A stretch of 64,000 bases of DNA, taken from assembly GCA_934201705.1 (NCBI GenBank), contig CAKPXF010000006.1:1-64000 (forward strand). Reading direction: 5' to 3'. Below, piece after piece: positions 8,645 to 17,347 of the stretch (within the stretch, counting starts at the first letter, position 1; every line of letters starts with the position of its first letter). The notes under the pieces were generated by a model, which did no database searches, had not been told where the DNA came from, and saw only the letters and a list, made by a program, of their open reading frames with translations. The translations under genes were made by a program, and so were the position numbers. The stretch is from an uncultured Bacilli bacterium. GTDB lineage: Bacteria > Bacillota_I > Bacilli_A > RFN20 > CAG-631.

Positions 8645-9034
8645 ATGTATAAACGAAATGAAAAGCCAATATTTTATGTAGTAACAGGGGATATAGATTT
8701 TAGATGTGGAATAGATGCTTTATGTTTAAAATTAAAAACAATTAATCCAACATTCAATATAATGGATAATGTTGCAGTTGTATTTATGTGTAAAAGTAAA
8801 GATAAAATAAAAGTATTATATTAGGGAGGAGATGATTTTTGGTTAATATATATTCGCTTAGAAGAAAGTAAATACATTTGGTTACAAGAGCAAAATGATT
8901 TAATAGCAATAACATACAAGCAATTAGAGTGGTTGCTTGATAGACTATCAATTATTCAAAAAAACTATCATAATGAAGTAAAAAGAACATTAATAATAAA
9001 GAATGAAAAAATAGCAAATAATTTACATATTTAA
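8645..9034 (+). pseudogene. IS66 accessory protein TnpB, interrupted by an amber codon
   Basis: The frame from ATG 8645 encodes Thr-Gly-Asp-Ile-Asp-Phe-Arg-Cys-Gly-Ile-Asp-Ala-Leu, matching the Thr-Gly-x-x-Asp-x-Arg-x-Gly-Ile-Asp motif of IS66 TnpB. It then reads Lys-Ile-Lys-Val-Leu-Tyr, a TAG at 8822-8824, and Gly-Gly-Asp-Asp-Phe-Trp-Leu. In the family this segment reads Lys-x-Leu-Tyr-Trp-Asp-Gly-x-Gly-Phe-Trp-Leu, so the TAG sits at the conserved Trp (TGG to TAG). The same frame continues to TAA at 9032-9034 with TnpB-like sequence. Full length would be about 129 residues. Confidence 0.75.
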
Positions 9035-9042
9035 AATATCTT

Positions 9043-9071
9043 TTGACTATTAGTAAAATAAAATATATAAT
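9043..9071 (+). promoter_or_regulatory. Strong promoter of the folate-riboswitch gene
   Basis: -35 TTGACT (9043-9048) and -10 TATAAT (9066-9071) with an exact 17-bp spacer. The expected start is about 9078, directly before the riboswitch. Confidence 0.85.
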
Positions 9072-9080
9072 CTTTCTATA

Positions 9081-9170
9081 CAGAGTAGTTGGTAAGCGTA
9101 AAGTGCTATTATGTGGGAGATGCATAATGGACGAACGAATAATCGGCGGTTTACCAATGCGTCCGCTGGA
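9081..9170 (+). ncRNA. THF (tetrahydrofolate) riboswitch
   Basis: The stretch contains the conserved segments of the THF riboswitch class in order: GAGTAG, GCGTAAAGTG, GTGGGAGATG, CGAACGA, CGGTTTACCAATGCGTCCGCT. These line up with the well-known folT-type aptamers (GAGTAG ... GCGTTAAGTG ... GGGATG ... CGAAGCGA ... GGTGAATCATTGCATCCGCTC). It lies between a consensus promoter and a folate-type ECF transporter gene, the usual context for this riboswitch. High folate should lower expression of the transporter. Confidence 0.9.
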
Positions 9171-9210
9171 AATATATTAGCGGATCTTCTAAGTATAGGA
9201 GGTCTTTTTT
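9163..9210 (+). promoter_or_regulatory. Riboswitch expression platform: hairpin containing the ribosome site
   Basis: After the aptamer, CCGCT (9163-9167) can pair with AGCGG (9179-9183). Then GATCTTCT (9183-9190) can pair with AGGAGGTC (9197-9204) around an AAGTAT loop, followed by six Ts (9205-9210). The AGGAGG in the 3' arm is the ribosome site of the gene starting at 9212. The hairpin could therefore act as a terminator, as a ribosome-site sequesterer, or both. Confidence 0.7.
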
Positions 9211-9211
9211 G

Positions 9212-10609
9212 ATGAAAAAATTTCTATTATTTATTAAAAAAAATATAATTACTTTTCTAAGTGTTTTAATAATTTTCTTTTTATTATCCTTTATGGTAGT
9301 AAATAATTATAATAATAACCATGCTTATTATATTGCTAAGGTTAATATTACAAATATAGAATCAGTAGATATTGATAAGCTAAATGATGCTTCATATCTA
9401 AATAGTATTAAAAATGATGAAAAATATAATGGTAAATATAATAATATAGACGTTGATAAAATGCTAAAAAATAATGATTTTAAAATTAGCGTTATAGATG
9501 ATGATTTAACTATAAAAACCTTATATAAATATTATGATGTATTCTTTTTAGGAAGCATTAATAAAACTAGTAACCGTGCTAAAACCTTCATTAAGGATTG
9601 CTTAATAAATTTAACAAATGATACTAATAAAATAACTTATTATAATGAAAATGTTGTGGAATTATATAATTATAAAAATGGTTATATAGTTTCTTTAATT
9701 ACTACTAGCATTACTTTATTAATTCTTTTAATAATATGCTTCGCTTTAAGTAAAAAGCAAAAGGAAATAATTATTGAAGGAAAAGAAAAAATTAATATTA
9801 AAGCTTATTTTAAAGAAGCTTTTAAGCCAATAAAAACTAGTAAGGAAATTGCTGTTTTAGCAATGCTATTTTCTTTAATGATTATTAGTAAGTTTATTCC
9901 TCTTCCAAGTGGCTTTGGAAATTTAGGACTAGGCTTTACTTATTTATTTTTTGCTATTGCTTGTATGATTTATGGACCATTTTATGGCTTTATAATTGGT
10001 ATTTTTTCAGACACTATTGGCTTTTTTATAGGAAATAAAACAGCTGCCTTTAGCTTTGCTTATACCTTACAAGCAGCTTTTACTGGAATGATTTATGGCT
10101 TTTGCTTTTATAAGAAAAAAGTATCATTTAAAAATGCTTTATTTGCTAGAATTTTAGTAAACATTTTAATGAATGCTATTTATGGCTCATTCTTATTTAT
10201 TTTTATTACTTATTTTTCATTTTCTAATTTTGATTTTAATGATTATTTAGTAAAAGTAAAGGCTTATATGTTTTTATTATCGATTCCTAAAAATTTAGTA
10301 TACTTACTTCCTCAATCACTACTTTTATATTATGTAATAAAGGTTACAACACCAATACTAATTAGATTTAATATAGTTGATAAGAAATATAAAAATGATA
10401 ATACTAATAAAACTACTTTATCTATAATTAAATTAATTGCTTTTTATGTTTTAGAATTCGCTTTTGTTATGATACTTACTTATTTAATTTTAAGTATTAT
10501 TTATAATGACTTTAAATATAATAGTATTTCTTTAGTTTTAATTGCTATTTTATGCTTAGTTTTAATTTATCAATTATTCAATTCGACAAATAATGACAAT
10601 ATAAAGTAG
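9212..10609 (+). CDS. folT: Folate-type ECF transporter S component with an N-terminal extension
   Basis: The C-terminal half (from about residue 210) is a six-helix ECF substrate-binding component of the folate family. It has the Ala-Met-Leu-Phe-Ser-Leu-Met-Ile-Ile-Ser-Lys-Phe helix, Gly-Leu-Gly-Phe-Thr-Tyr and Gly-Pro-Phe-Tyr-Gly-Phe-Ile-Ile-Gly, typical of S components that capture vitamins for import with a shared EcfAAT module. The first ~180 residues are an extra part with one N-terminal helix (about 11-30), a charged extracellular region and a second helix (about 158-180), absent from ordinary FolT proteins (about 170-200 aa). The THF riboswitch upstream supports folate as substrate. 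ATG 9212 is preferred over TTG 9209 because it sits 9 bp after AGGAGG. Confidence 0.85.
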   Translation: MKKFLLFIKKNIITFLSVLIIFFLLSFMVVNNYNNNHAYYIAKVNITNIESVDIDKLNDASYLNSIKNDEKYNGKYNNIDVDKMLKNNDFKISVIDDDLTIKTLYKYYDVFFLGSINKTSNRAKTFIKDCLINLTNDTNKITYYNENVVELYNYKNGYIVSLITTSITLLILLIICFALSKKQKEIIIEGKEKINIKAYFKEAFKPIKTSKEIAVLAMLFSLMIISKFIPLPSGFGNLGLGFTYLFFAIACMIYGPFYGFIIGIFSDTIGFFIGNKTAAFSFAYTLQAAFTGMIYGFCFYKKKVSFKNALFARILVNILMNAIYGSFLFIFITYFSFSNFDFNDYLVKVKAYMFLLSIPKNLVYLLPQSLLLYYVIKVTTPILIRFNIVDKKYKNDNTNKTTLSIIKLIAFYVLEFAFVMILTYLILSIIYNDFKYNSISLVLIAILCLVLIYQLFNSTNNDNIK

Positions 10610-10632
10610 TACACTATAAATGGTGATTTAAA

Positions 10633-10821
10633 TTGTTAAAGGTTGAAATATATGATGAAGAGCATGAAAAAGATTTACAGTTTAAGGTTAATTCATTTTT
10701 AATGGAATTAAATGAAAGTGATATAGTTGATATTAAGTATACCTTGCATGCTTTTTTATCAAGTAGTGGTGAACAAATTTATTGCTATAGTGCAATGATC
10801 ATATATAGAATCTATAAATAA
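10633..10821 (+). CDS. cse60: Cse60-like sporulation protein
   Basis: A 62-residue protein beginning at TTG 10633. It matches the small Cse60 family: Glu-Glu-His-Glu-Lys-Asp-Leu near the N-terminus, Val-Asp-Ile-Lys-Tyr in the middle, and Gln-Ile-Tyr-Cys-Tyr-Ser-Ala-Met-Ile-Ile-Tyr at the end. In Bacillus, Cse60 is made under sigma-E in the mother cell; its molecular role is unknown. It follows the folT-like gene by 23 bp. No ATG gives a longer frame, and the ribosome site is weak. With the cotJ genes it suggests an endospore-forming ancestry. Confidence 0.75.
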   Translation: MLKVEIYDEEHEKDLQFKVNSFLMELNESDIVDIKYTLHAFLSSSGEQIYCYSAMIIYRIYK

Positions 10822-11096
10822 TAAATTACCTCCAAGATATAACTTGAATAATTACCTAACATTTAAGCTATATCAAGTGGAGGAAAATAACAAATGCTAT
10901 TATAAAATAATTTCATATACATGAATTGTATTTTTTTGTTTTTACTTTTTAATTATTTTATACTTCTTACTTCTACTATCATTGTGGCAAGAATAATTAC
11001 ATATTTAAAGATGAAATATACAAAATAATATTTAACTTTAAATAAATATTTAAAAGTAGTATAATTACACTACAACGAATAAGTGAGGATATAACA
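10822..11096. other. Intergenic region with an imperfect long hairpin and the galK promoter
   Basis: CCTCCA-A-GATATA (10829-10841) can pair with TATATC-AAG-TGGAGG at about 10872-10886, giving two 6-bp helices separated by an internal loop and capped by a long AT-rich loop. There is no clear U-tract. Further on, TATAAT at 11060-11065 is the probable galK -10, followed by GTGAGG as ribosome site. No small gene was seen. Confidence 0.5.
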
Positions 11097-12245
11097 ATGA
11101 TCGAAACTGTTAAACAAAAATTTATAGAATTATTTAAGAATCTTGATAATACAAGATGTTTCTTTTCACCAGGTCGTGTAAATATTATTGGTGAGCACAT
11201 TGATTATAATGGAGGATTAGTACTTCCTTGTGCCATTGATAGGGGAACATATTTTGTCATTCGTTTAAATAATACAAATATGGTTAATGTTTATTCAATG
11301 CAATTTGAAGATTTAGGTGTTGTAAGCTTTGATGTTTATGATGAAACACACACTAAAGCATACACAGATTTTGTAAAAGGTATTATTAAAATCTTTGATT
11401 TACATTCAGGATTTGATATGGTTTGTTGTGGAACAATACCTCATTCATCTGGCTTATCATCATCAGCATCTTTTTGCACAGGACTAGGCTTTGCTTTATC
11501 AACATTAGCAAATAATCCTATTTCTGGTACTGATTTAGCTTTAATGTGTAAAAGAGTAGAAAATGAATTCATGGGTGTTAATAGTGGAATTATGGATCAA
11601 TTCATTATTGCCAATGGTAAGGATGAAAAAGCTTTATTAATTAATTGTAACACCTTAGAATATGAAGAAATTCCATTTGAACTTGAAGATAATGTATTAA
11701 TTATTGCAAATACTAATAAGAAAAGACAATTAGCTGATAGTAAATATAATGAAAGAAGAGCAGAATGTGATGAAATTTTACGTACTATTAATGAAGCTAA
11801 TCATGACTTCAAATATTTATGTGATATAAATGAAAAAGAAATGAAAACATTGATGCCATTAATTAAAAATGACACATTAAAGAAAAGATTTAGACATGTT
11901 GTAAGTGAAAATGCTAGAACTATTAAAGCAGCTAATGCTTTAAAGGAGCATGACATTAAAACACTTGGAGAATTATTAACACAATCTCATTTATCTTTAG
12001 AAAATGATTATGAGGTAACAGGGAAAGAATTAGATACATTAGTTCATAGTTTCTTAAAGCAAGATGGCTGTGTGGGTGCAAGAATGACAGGAGCTGGCTT
12101 TGGTGGTTGCTCTATTGCTTTATTTAAAAAAGGAACAGAAAAGAAGGCTATTGAAGCTGTTAATGAAATATATATAAAAGAAATTGGTTATGCACCAAGC
12201 TTCTATGAAGTATGTGTTTCTGGAGGAACTAGAGAAATAAAATAA
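11097..12245 (+). CDS. galK: Galactokinase
   Basis: The enzyme phosphorylates alpha-D-galactose at C1 with ATP, the entry step of the Leloir pathway. The 382 residues match the normal length. All three GHMP-family motifs are present: the galactokinase signature Gly-Arg-Val-Asn-Ile-Ile-Gly-Glu-His-Ile-Asp-Tyr-Asn-Gly-Gly near residues 26-40, the ATP-binding Gly-Leu-Ser-Ser-Ser-Ala-Ser near 120, and Thr-Gly-Ala-Gly-Phe-Gly-Gly-Cys near residue 330. No galT or galE is next to it. It could use galactose released by the alpha-galactosidases at 19.7-27.6 kb. It may be co-transcribed with the ABC exporter that follows 29 bp later. Confidence 0.95.
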   Translation: MIETVKQKFIELFKNLDNTRCFFSPGRVNIIGEHIDYNGGLVLPCAIDRGTYFVIRLNNTNMVNVYSMQFEDLGVVSFDVYDETHTKAYTDFVKGIIKIFDLHSGFDMVCCGTIPHSSGLSSSASFCTGLGFALSTLANNPISGTDLALMCKRVENEFMGVNSGIMDQFIIANGKDEKALLINCNTLEYEEIPFELEDNVLIIANTNKKRQLADSKYNERRAECDEILRTINEANHDFKYLCDINEKEMKTLMPLIKNDTLKKRFRHVVSENARTIKAANALKEHDIKTLGELLTQSHLSLENDYEVTGKELDTLVHSFLKQDGCVGARMTGAGFGGCSIALFKKGTEKKAIEAVNEIYIKEIGYAPSFYEVCVSGGTREIK

Positions 12246-12274
12246 TTTTTTCCTTTAAATAAAAGGAGAAAACT

Positions 12275-14074
12275 ATGCAAGCATTAAAATTATTAAAACG
12301 ATATATGAAAAAGCATTTGTTAGTATTTATATTAACAATTGCTTTATTAGTTTTTTTAAACTATGTTAGATCAATTATTCCTAAAATGACTGGTGTATTT
12401 GTTTCAATTGTTAAGCAAACACCAATGAAGGATAGCGAATTACCTAAATTATTTTTAAGCTTTTATAATGAAAGTAGTACAATACAAGCAAAATTACTAA
12501 CTACAGCAATATTAGTTGTTTTAATAGCGTTTGTTAGAGAAATAACTAATATTTTTTGTGATGTTAGTATTTATAATATTTCGGAAATTGTTGGCTGTCA
12601 GGCACAAATTGATTATTTTAAAAAGGTTCAGGATTTACCATTTTCTTATTTAAATCATGCTGAAACAGGCGACTTAATTCAACGTTCAACACAAGATATT
12701 TCTCGCTTTAAACGCTTTATTTCAGGCTCATTACTAGAGTTATTTAATTCATTATGTAAGGTAATAATTTATGGACTTTGTATGTTTTTTATAAATAAGG
12801 AATTTACATTATATGTTTTTATTTTCTTACCTATTTATTTTATAACATCTTATTTTTATTTTAAAAAGCAAAGTAAGGACTATAGTTTACTTGAAGAAAA
12901 AGAAGGTAAGATGACAAATGTTTTACAAGAAAATTTAACGGGAATTAGAGTAGTTAAAGCTTTTGCTAATGAAAAATATGAAATAAAGAAATTTAATAAA
13001 TCCTTAGATGAATATACAAATGTTTGGCAAAGGACAACCTATAGAATGGCGACATTTTGGGGATTTAGCGATATATTAACCTATTTGCAATTATTATTGG
13101 TATTTGCTTTATCAGTAATTTTTATGCTTTATAAGGATATGAGTATTGATAAGGTAACTATTATGTTTTTATATACTGAACAAATTATTTGGCCTTGTCG
13201 TAGCTTAGGAAGGCAATTAGCTGAATTTGGAAAAACATCAATTTGCTGTGGGAGAATTTTAGAAATACTTGATTTAAAGGATGAATATGATACTAATTCT
13301 ACTTTAAAAACACCAATAACTGGTAATATTGAATTTAAGGATGTTTCCTTTAAATTTGCAGATGCTAGTATTCCTACCCTTAATAATATTAACTTAAAGA
13401 TTAATAAGGGTGAAACAATAGCTATAATTGGTAAAACAGGTAGTGGAAAATCAACATTTGTAAATTTATTGAATAGATTACTTGATCCAACAAGTGGTAC
13501 TATTTTACTTGATGGTGTTGATATTACTAAAATGGATAAGCATTATGTAAGATCACATGTTGGTATTATTTTACAAGAGCCATTTTTATATTCAAGAACA
13601 ATTGAAAACAATATTAATATAACCCTTCCTTATGATGATAAAAAGAAAGTAAGAGAATTAGCCCATATTGCCTCTCTTGATCAAGATATTGAAGAATTTG
13701 ATTTAAAATATGAAACAATGGTTGGTGAAAGAGGAGTTACTTTATCTGGGGGACAAAAGCAACGTATGGCTATTGCTAGAATGCTAGCTACAAAAAAAGA
13801 AATATTAATATTTGATGATTCCTTAAGCGCTGTTGATACTAAAACTGATTTAAAAATTAGAAATGCTTTAAAGGAAAGTAATGATTGTACGACACTAATT
13901 ATTACTAATAGAATAAACACAGCTAAGGATGCCAATAAAATAATTGTTTTTGAAAATGGAACTATTAGTGAATGTGGAACACATCAAGAATTAATAAAAA
14001 AGGATGGTTTGTATAAAACTATTTATGATATACAAAACTTCTTCAATGAAGGTGGTGAAATAAGCCATGAATAA
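12275..14074 (+). CDS. ABC exporter half-transporter, degenerate-site subunit
   Basis: A membrane-fused ABC exporter subunit (599 residues). Six transmembrane helices occupy residues ~15-310 and the ATPase domain starts near 345. Walker A Gly-Lys-Thr-Gly-Ser-Gly-Lys-Ser-Thr lies near 386-394, the signature Leu-Ser-Gly-Gly-Gln near 489, and Walker B Ile-Leu-Ile-Phe-Asp-Asp near 510-516. The residue after Walker B is Asp instead of the catalytic Glu, as in the BmrC/TM287 type of heterodimeric exporters. It overlaps the next gene by 8 bp, so both subunits are translated together. It likely exports drugs or lipophilic compounds. Confidence 0.9.
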   Translation: MQALKLLKRYMKKHLLVFILTIALLVFLNYVRSIIPKMTGVFVSIVKQTPMKDSELPKLFLSFYNESSTIQAKLLTTAILVVLIAFVREITNIFCDVSIYNISEIVGCQAQIDYFKKVQDLPFSYLNHAETGDLIQRSTQDISRFKRFISGSLLELFNSLCKVIIYGLCMFFINKEFTLYVFIFLPIYFITSYFYFKKQSKDYSLLEEKEGKMTNVLQENLTGIRVVKAFANEKYEIKKFNKSLDEYTNVWQRTTYRMATFWGFSDILTYLQLLLVFALSVIFMLYKDMSIDKVTIMFLYTEQIIWPCRSLGRQLAEFGKTSICCGRILEILDLKDEYDTNSTLKTPITGNIEFKDVSFKFADASIPTLNNINLKINKGETIAIIGKTGSGKSTFVNLLNRLLDPTSGTILLDGVDITKMDKHYVRSHVGIILQEPFLYSRTIENNINITLPYDDKKKVRELAHIASLDQDIEEFDLKYETMVGERGVTLSGGQKQRMAIARMLATKKEILIFDDSLSAVDTKTDLKIRNALKESNDCTTLIITNRINTAKDANKIIVFENGTISECGTHQELIKKDGLYKTIYDIQNFFNEGGEISHE

Positions 14075-15887
14075 TGAATTTGAAGAATATGATTTAAAAA
14101 GTAAACTAAACTTTAAGGTTTGGAAAAGAATAATAAAGGAAATGCTAAAATATCCATTTTATTGTGTTGGAGCAGTTTTAGCAATGATTGGTTGTGCTTT
14201 TTTTGAAACAATGTTTGTAAAATACATTTGTGAGGATGGCTTAAAAAGATTTATGGAAATTGGTAAAATAGATCAAACATTTGCTTATTTCTTATTAGGG
14301 ATGTTTGTATTTATTTTAGGAATTGGAACATGTACAATGCTATTTATAAGGCTTGGTGGAATTTTAGAGTTAAAGTTTTATAAGGGCTTAACTAAAGAAA
14401 CATTTGCTAAGCTACAAAATCAACCATTTTCATTTTTTGATAGAAGCTCTGTTGGCTGGCTAATGGCTCGAGTATCAAGCGATACAGCCTTGCTTGGAAA
14501 TATTATATCTTGGGGTTTAGTTGATATTATATATGCTATTTTTAAGCTTTTATTTATCTTTATAATAATGTTTACAATTAAGCCTATATTATCATTAATC
14601 ATGCTAGTAATAATTCCTTTAGTTACTATAGTTGCCTCATTATTTAATAATATAATTGTTAAATTATCAAGAAAGCAAAGAAAAGTAAATTCTGAAATTA
14701 CTTCTTATTTAAATGAAGGAATTGGTGGGGCTAAAACTAGTAAAACTTTAGTTTTAGAGGAAAAAAGCGTTAATGAATTTAAAGGTATTGTTAATAAATA
14801 TAAAAGGACAACTATTAAAATTGCTTGGGCACAAACATTGTTTTATCAAATAATAGCTATTTCTTCAGCTATTGCCTTAGCTTTAATGGGTTATTTTGGA
14901 GGGATGGCTTTAGATGATGTAACAACATTATTCTTATTTTTATCTTATTCAACATCATTTTTTGATCCAGTACTAAATATAGCTAGATTATCTAATGATT
15001 TAAGGCATGCTCAAGTAGCTGGTGAAAGAGTTTTTGACTTAAATGATATAGTACCAGAAATAAAGGATAGTAAGGAAGTTATTGAAAAATATGGTGATTA
15101 TATTAATTTAAAAAAAGAAAACTTTGAAGAATTAAAGGGTGATGTTAGCTTTAATAATGTAAGCTTTGCCTATAAAAATGGTAAAAAGGTTTTAAGTGAT
15201 TTTTCTTTAATGGTAAAGCAAGGACAATCTGTAGCTTTAGTTGGAAAAACAGGAGCAGGGAAATCAACAATTGTTAATTTGCTATCACGCTTTTATGAGC
15301 CAACAAGTGGAAATATTACAATTGATGGTGTTGATTATAAAAAAAGGAGTGTAGCTTGGTTACATTATAATTTAGGATATGTTTTACAAACCCCACATTT
15401 GTTTTCAGGAACAATAATGGAAAATATAAGATATGGTAATTTATCAGCAAGTGATGAAGAAGTAATTAAGGCTGCTAAAATTGCTAATGCTGATGAATTT
15501 ATAAGTAAGCTTGAAAAAGGCTATAATAGTGAGGTAGGAGAAGGTGGCAATCGTTTATCACTTGGACAAAAGCAATTGATTTCCTTTGCAAGAGCTATTA
15601 TTGCAAATCCTAAAATTATAATACTTGATGAAGCTACAAGTAGTATTGATACAGAAACTGAATATGTTATTCAAAGAGCCATTAAAAACATTTTAAGTGG
15701 TAGAACTAGTTTTATTGTAGCTCATAGATTATCAACAATTGTAAATTGTGATATTATATTAGTAGTTGATGATGGAAAAATCATCGAAAAGGGTACGCAT
15801 GATGAGTTGATGAAAAATAAAGGCTATTATTATTCTTTATTTACTAATCAATTCATTGATGAAAAAATGAAAGAGCTTAATTTTTAA
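14067..15887 (+). CDS. ABC exporter half-transporter, catalytic-site subunit
   Basis: Partner of the preceding gene (606 residues; six helices, then an ATPase domain from about residue 355). Walker A Gly-Lys-Thr-Gly-Ala-Gly-Lys-Ser-Thr is near 392-400, and Walker B Ile-Ile-Leu-Asp-Glu near 517-521 keeps the catalytic Glu. Its signature is Leu-Ser-Leu-Gly-Gln, with Leu replacing Gly. Together with the partner's Asp this puts both defects in the same composite ATP site, the known asymmetric design of heterodimeric exporters. It resembles BmrD/TM288-type subunits. The start lies inside the upstream gene (8-bp overlap). pepV follows 15 bp later. Confidence 0.9.
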   Translation: MNNEFEEYDLKSKLNFKVWKRIIKEMLKYPFYCVGAVLAMIGCAFFETMFVKYICEDGLKRFMEIGKIDQTFAYFLLGMFVFILGIGTCTMLFIRLGGILELKFYKGLTKETFAKLQNQPFSFFDRSSVGWLMARVSSDTALLGNIISWGLVDIIYAIFKLLFIFIIMFTIKPILSLIMLVIIPLVTIVASLFNNIIVKLSRKQRKVNSEITSYLNEGIGGAKTSKTLVLEEKSVNEFKGIVNKYKRTTIKIAWAQTLFYQIIAISSAIALALMGYFGGMALDDVTTLFLFLSYSTSFFDPVLNIARLSNDLRHAQVAGERVFDLNDIVPEIKDSKEVIEKYGDYINLKKENFEELKGDVSFNNVSFAYKNGKKVLSDFSLMVKQGQSVALVGKTGAGKSTIVNLLSRFYEPTSGNITIDGVDYKKRSVAWLHYNLGYVLQTPHLFSGTIMENIRYGNLSASDEEVIKAAKIANADEFISKLEKGYNSEVGEGGNRLSLGQKQLISFARAIIANPKIIILDEATSSIDTETEYVIQRAIKNILSGRTSFIVAHRLSTIVNCDIILVVDDGKIIEKGTHDELMKNKGYYYSLFTNQFIDEKMKELNF

Positions 15888-15902
15888 AAGGAGAGATGAT
15901 AT

Positions 15903-17288
15903 ATGGATTTAAGTAAATATACACCAGAAATTATTAAAACATTACAAAAGGCTGTTCAAATTAAAACTGTCCAAGATACTCCAGTTGCTAATGGACCATT
16001 TGGAAAAGGAAATAAGGAATGCTTAGAATACATTTTAGGCGTTTGCAAGGATTTAGGCTTTAAGGTTAAAAATTTAGATGGCTATTGCGGATATGCTGAA
16101 GTTGGAAGTGGCGATGAGCTTGTTGGTATTATTGGACACTTAGATGTTGTACCTGAAGGTGAAGGATGGAAATATCCTCCATATTCTGGAGAAATTGTTG
16201 ATGGTGAAATGTGGGGTAGAGGTACTTGGGATGATAAAGGACCTGTTGTTATTTCAATTTATGCTATTAAGGCTTTAATGGATAGTGGCTTTAACTTCAA
16301 TAAAAGAGTTAGATTAATTTTTGGCTGCAATGAAGAAAGTGGTTCATTATGTGTTGAGCATTATTTAAAGGTTGATGAACCAATTAGCTATGGTGTTTCA
16401 CCAGATTCAAGCTTCCCAGTTATTTTTGGCGAAAAATCAATTAACAATATTGAAATTACTGGTACTAATAAAACGAATGAAGGCGTTAAGCTTTTATATT
16501 TAGATAGTGGTATTGTAATTAATGCTGTTCCAGATAGATGTGTATTTACTTTAGCATATGCTTGTAATAATTGTAAGACTAAAGCTATTAGTAATATTGA
16601 AGAATACTTAAATAAAAATAATATTAAGTTTGAAGTCAAGGATGAAGATAATAAATTAACTTATACAGTTTATGGAAAGGCTGCACATGGATCAATTCCT
16701 GAATGCGGTGTAAATGCTGCTTCATTTGCAATTTGTGCTTTAAAGAATGCTTTAAACAATGATTTTGTTAATTTTTATTATGATTGCATAAATACTAATG
16801 TTCATGGTGAAAAGCTAGGCTGCTTTGCTGAGGATGAATACGGAAAAATTGCCGTTAATGTTGGCTTAGTTCATTATGAAAATGATAAATTTAGTATTAA
16901 GATTAATTCAAGACTTCCATTTACTACTAATACTAAAAAAATGGTAGAACAAATTAATAATACGGTTAAGCCTTATAATGCGTCGGTTACTTTACTTTCA
17001 TCTTCAAATGGCTTTATTATGGATAAGAATTCTATTATGATTAAGTCATTAGTAAAGGCATATCAGGATGTAACTCATGACTTTGAAAGCCAGCCAATTT
17101 GCTCAGCTGGAGGAACATATGCCCGTGAATTTACTAATTGTGTAGCATTTGGACCTGAAATGGAAGGGTATGGAGAAATTATTATTCACCAACCAAATGA
17201 AAGAATTCAAATAAGAGCAATTGAAGATATTATGAAGATTTATTATAAGGCATATGCAGATTTAATTAGTAAAGTTTCATTTAAATAG
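15903..17288 (+). CDS. pepV: M20 family dipeptidase PepV
   Basis: A cytosolic zinc dipeptidase/aminopeptidase of the PepV/Sapep type; the 461 residues match the family. Metal and catalytic motifs are visible: Gly-His-Leu-Asp-Val-Val-Pro-Glu-Gly (His ~78, Asp ~80), Trp-Asp-Asp-Lys-Gly-Pro near 108-113, and Asn-Glu-Glu-Ser-Gly-Ser near 141-146 with the general base Glu. A later His in Gly-Lys-Ala-Ala-His-Gly belongs to the lid/dimer region. It should cleave dipeptides taken up for nutrition. The AGGAGAG ribosome site lies 8 bp before the ATG. A terminator directly follows. Confidence 0.93.
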   Translation: MDLSKYTPEIIKTLQKAVQIKTVQDTPVANGPFGKGNKECLEYILGVCKDLGFKVKNLDGYCGYAEVGSGDELVGIIGHLDVVPEGEGWKYPPYSGEIVDGEMWGRGTWDDKGPVVISIYAIKALMDSGFNFNKRVRLIFGCNEESGSLCVEHYLKVDEPISYGVSPDSSFPVIFGEKSINNIEITGTNKTNEGVKLLYLDSGIVINAVPDRCVFTLAYACNNCKTKAISNIEEYLNKNNIKFEVKDEDNKLTYTVYGKAAHGSIPECGVNAASFAICALKNALNNDFVNFYYDCINTNVHGEKLGCFAEDEYGKIAVNVGLVHYENDKFSIKINSRLPFTTNTKKMVEQINNTVKPYNASVTLLSSSNGFIMDKNSIMIKSLVKAYQDVTHDFESQPICSAGGTYAREFTNCVAFGPEMEGYGEIIIHQPNERIQIRAIEDIMKIYYKAYADLISKVSFK

Positions 17289-17307
17289 GCGTTTGCCTAT
17301 TTTTTTT
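17284..17307 (+). terminator. Terminator of pepV
   Basis: ATAGGC (17285-17290) pairs with GCCTAT (17295-17300) around GTTT, followed by seven Ts. It overlaps the pepV stop codon. Confidence 0.85.
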
Positions 17308-17347
17308 GCTTCTATTTGCATATTTTAAAAATGAAGGAGATTTAAAA

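Larger units (their letters stand above)
8299..9034 (+). mobile_element. IS66-family remnant (left end and two accessory genes, no transposase)
   Basis: The segment starts with GTAAGCG (8299-8305), the typical terminal sequence of IS66-family elements, and carries a TnpA-like gene and a broken TnpB-like gene in the order usual for IS66. The large DDE transposase gene (TnpC) and a matching right end (CGCTTAC) are absent; at 9043 the folT-type promoter begins. This is therefore a dead 5' piece of an element that inserted into the rhs island. Confidence 0.6.

Noticed and set aside
9090..9097. A second GTAAGCG as the other IS66 end
   Set aside because: It is in the same orientation as the left end rather than inverted, and it falls inside the conserved GCGTAAAGTG segment of the THF riboswitch.
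17306..17347. The longer start of the cotJA/cotJB fusion gene
   Set aside because: The TTG lies inside the pepV terminator T-run, and a good AAGGAG site precedes ATG 17348.
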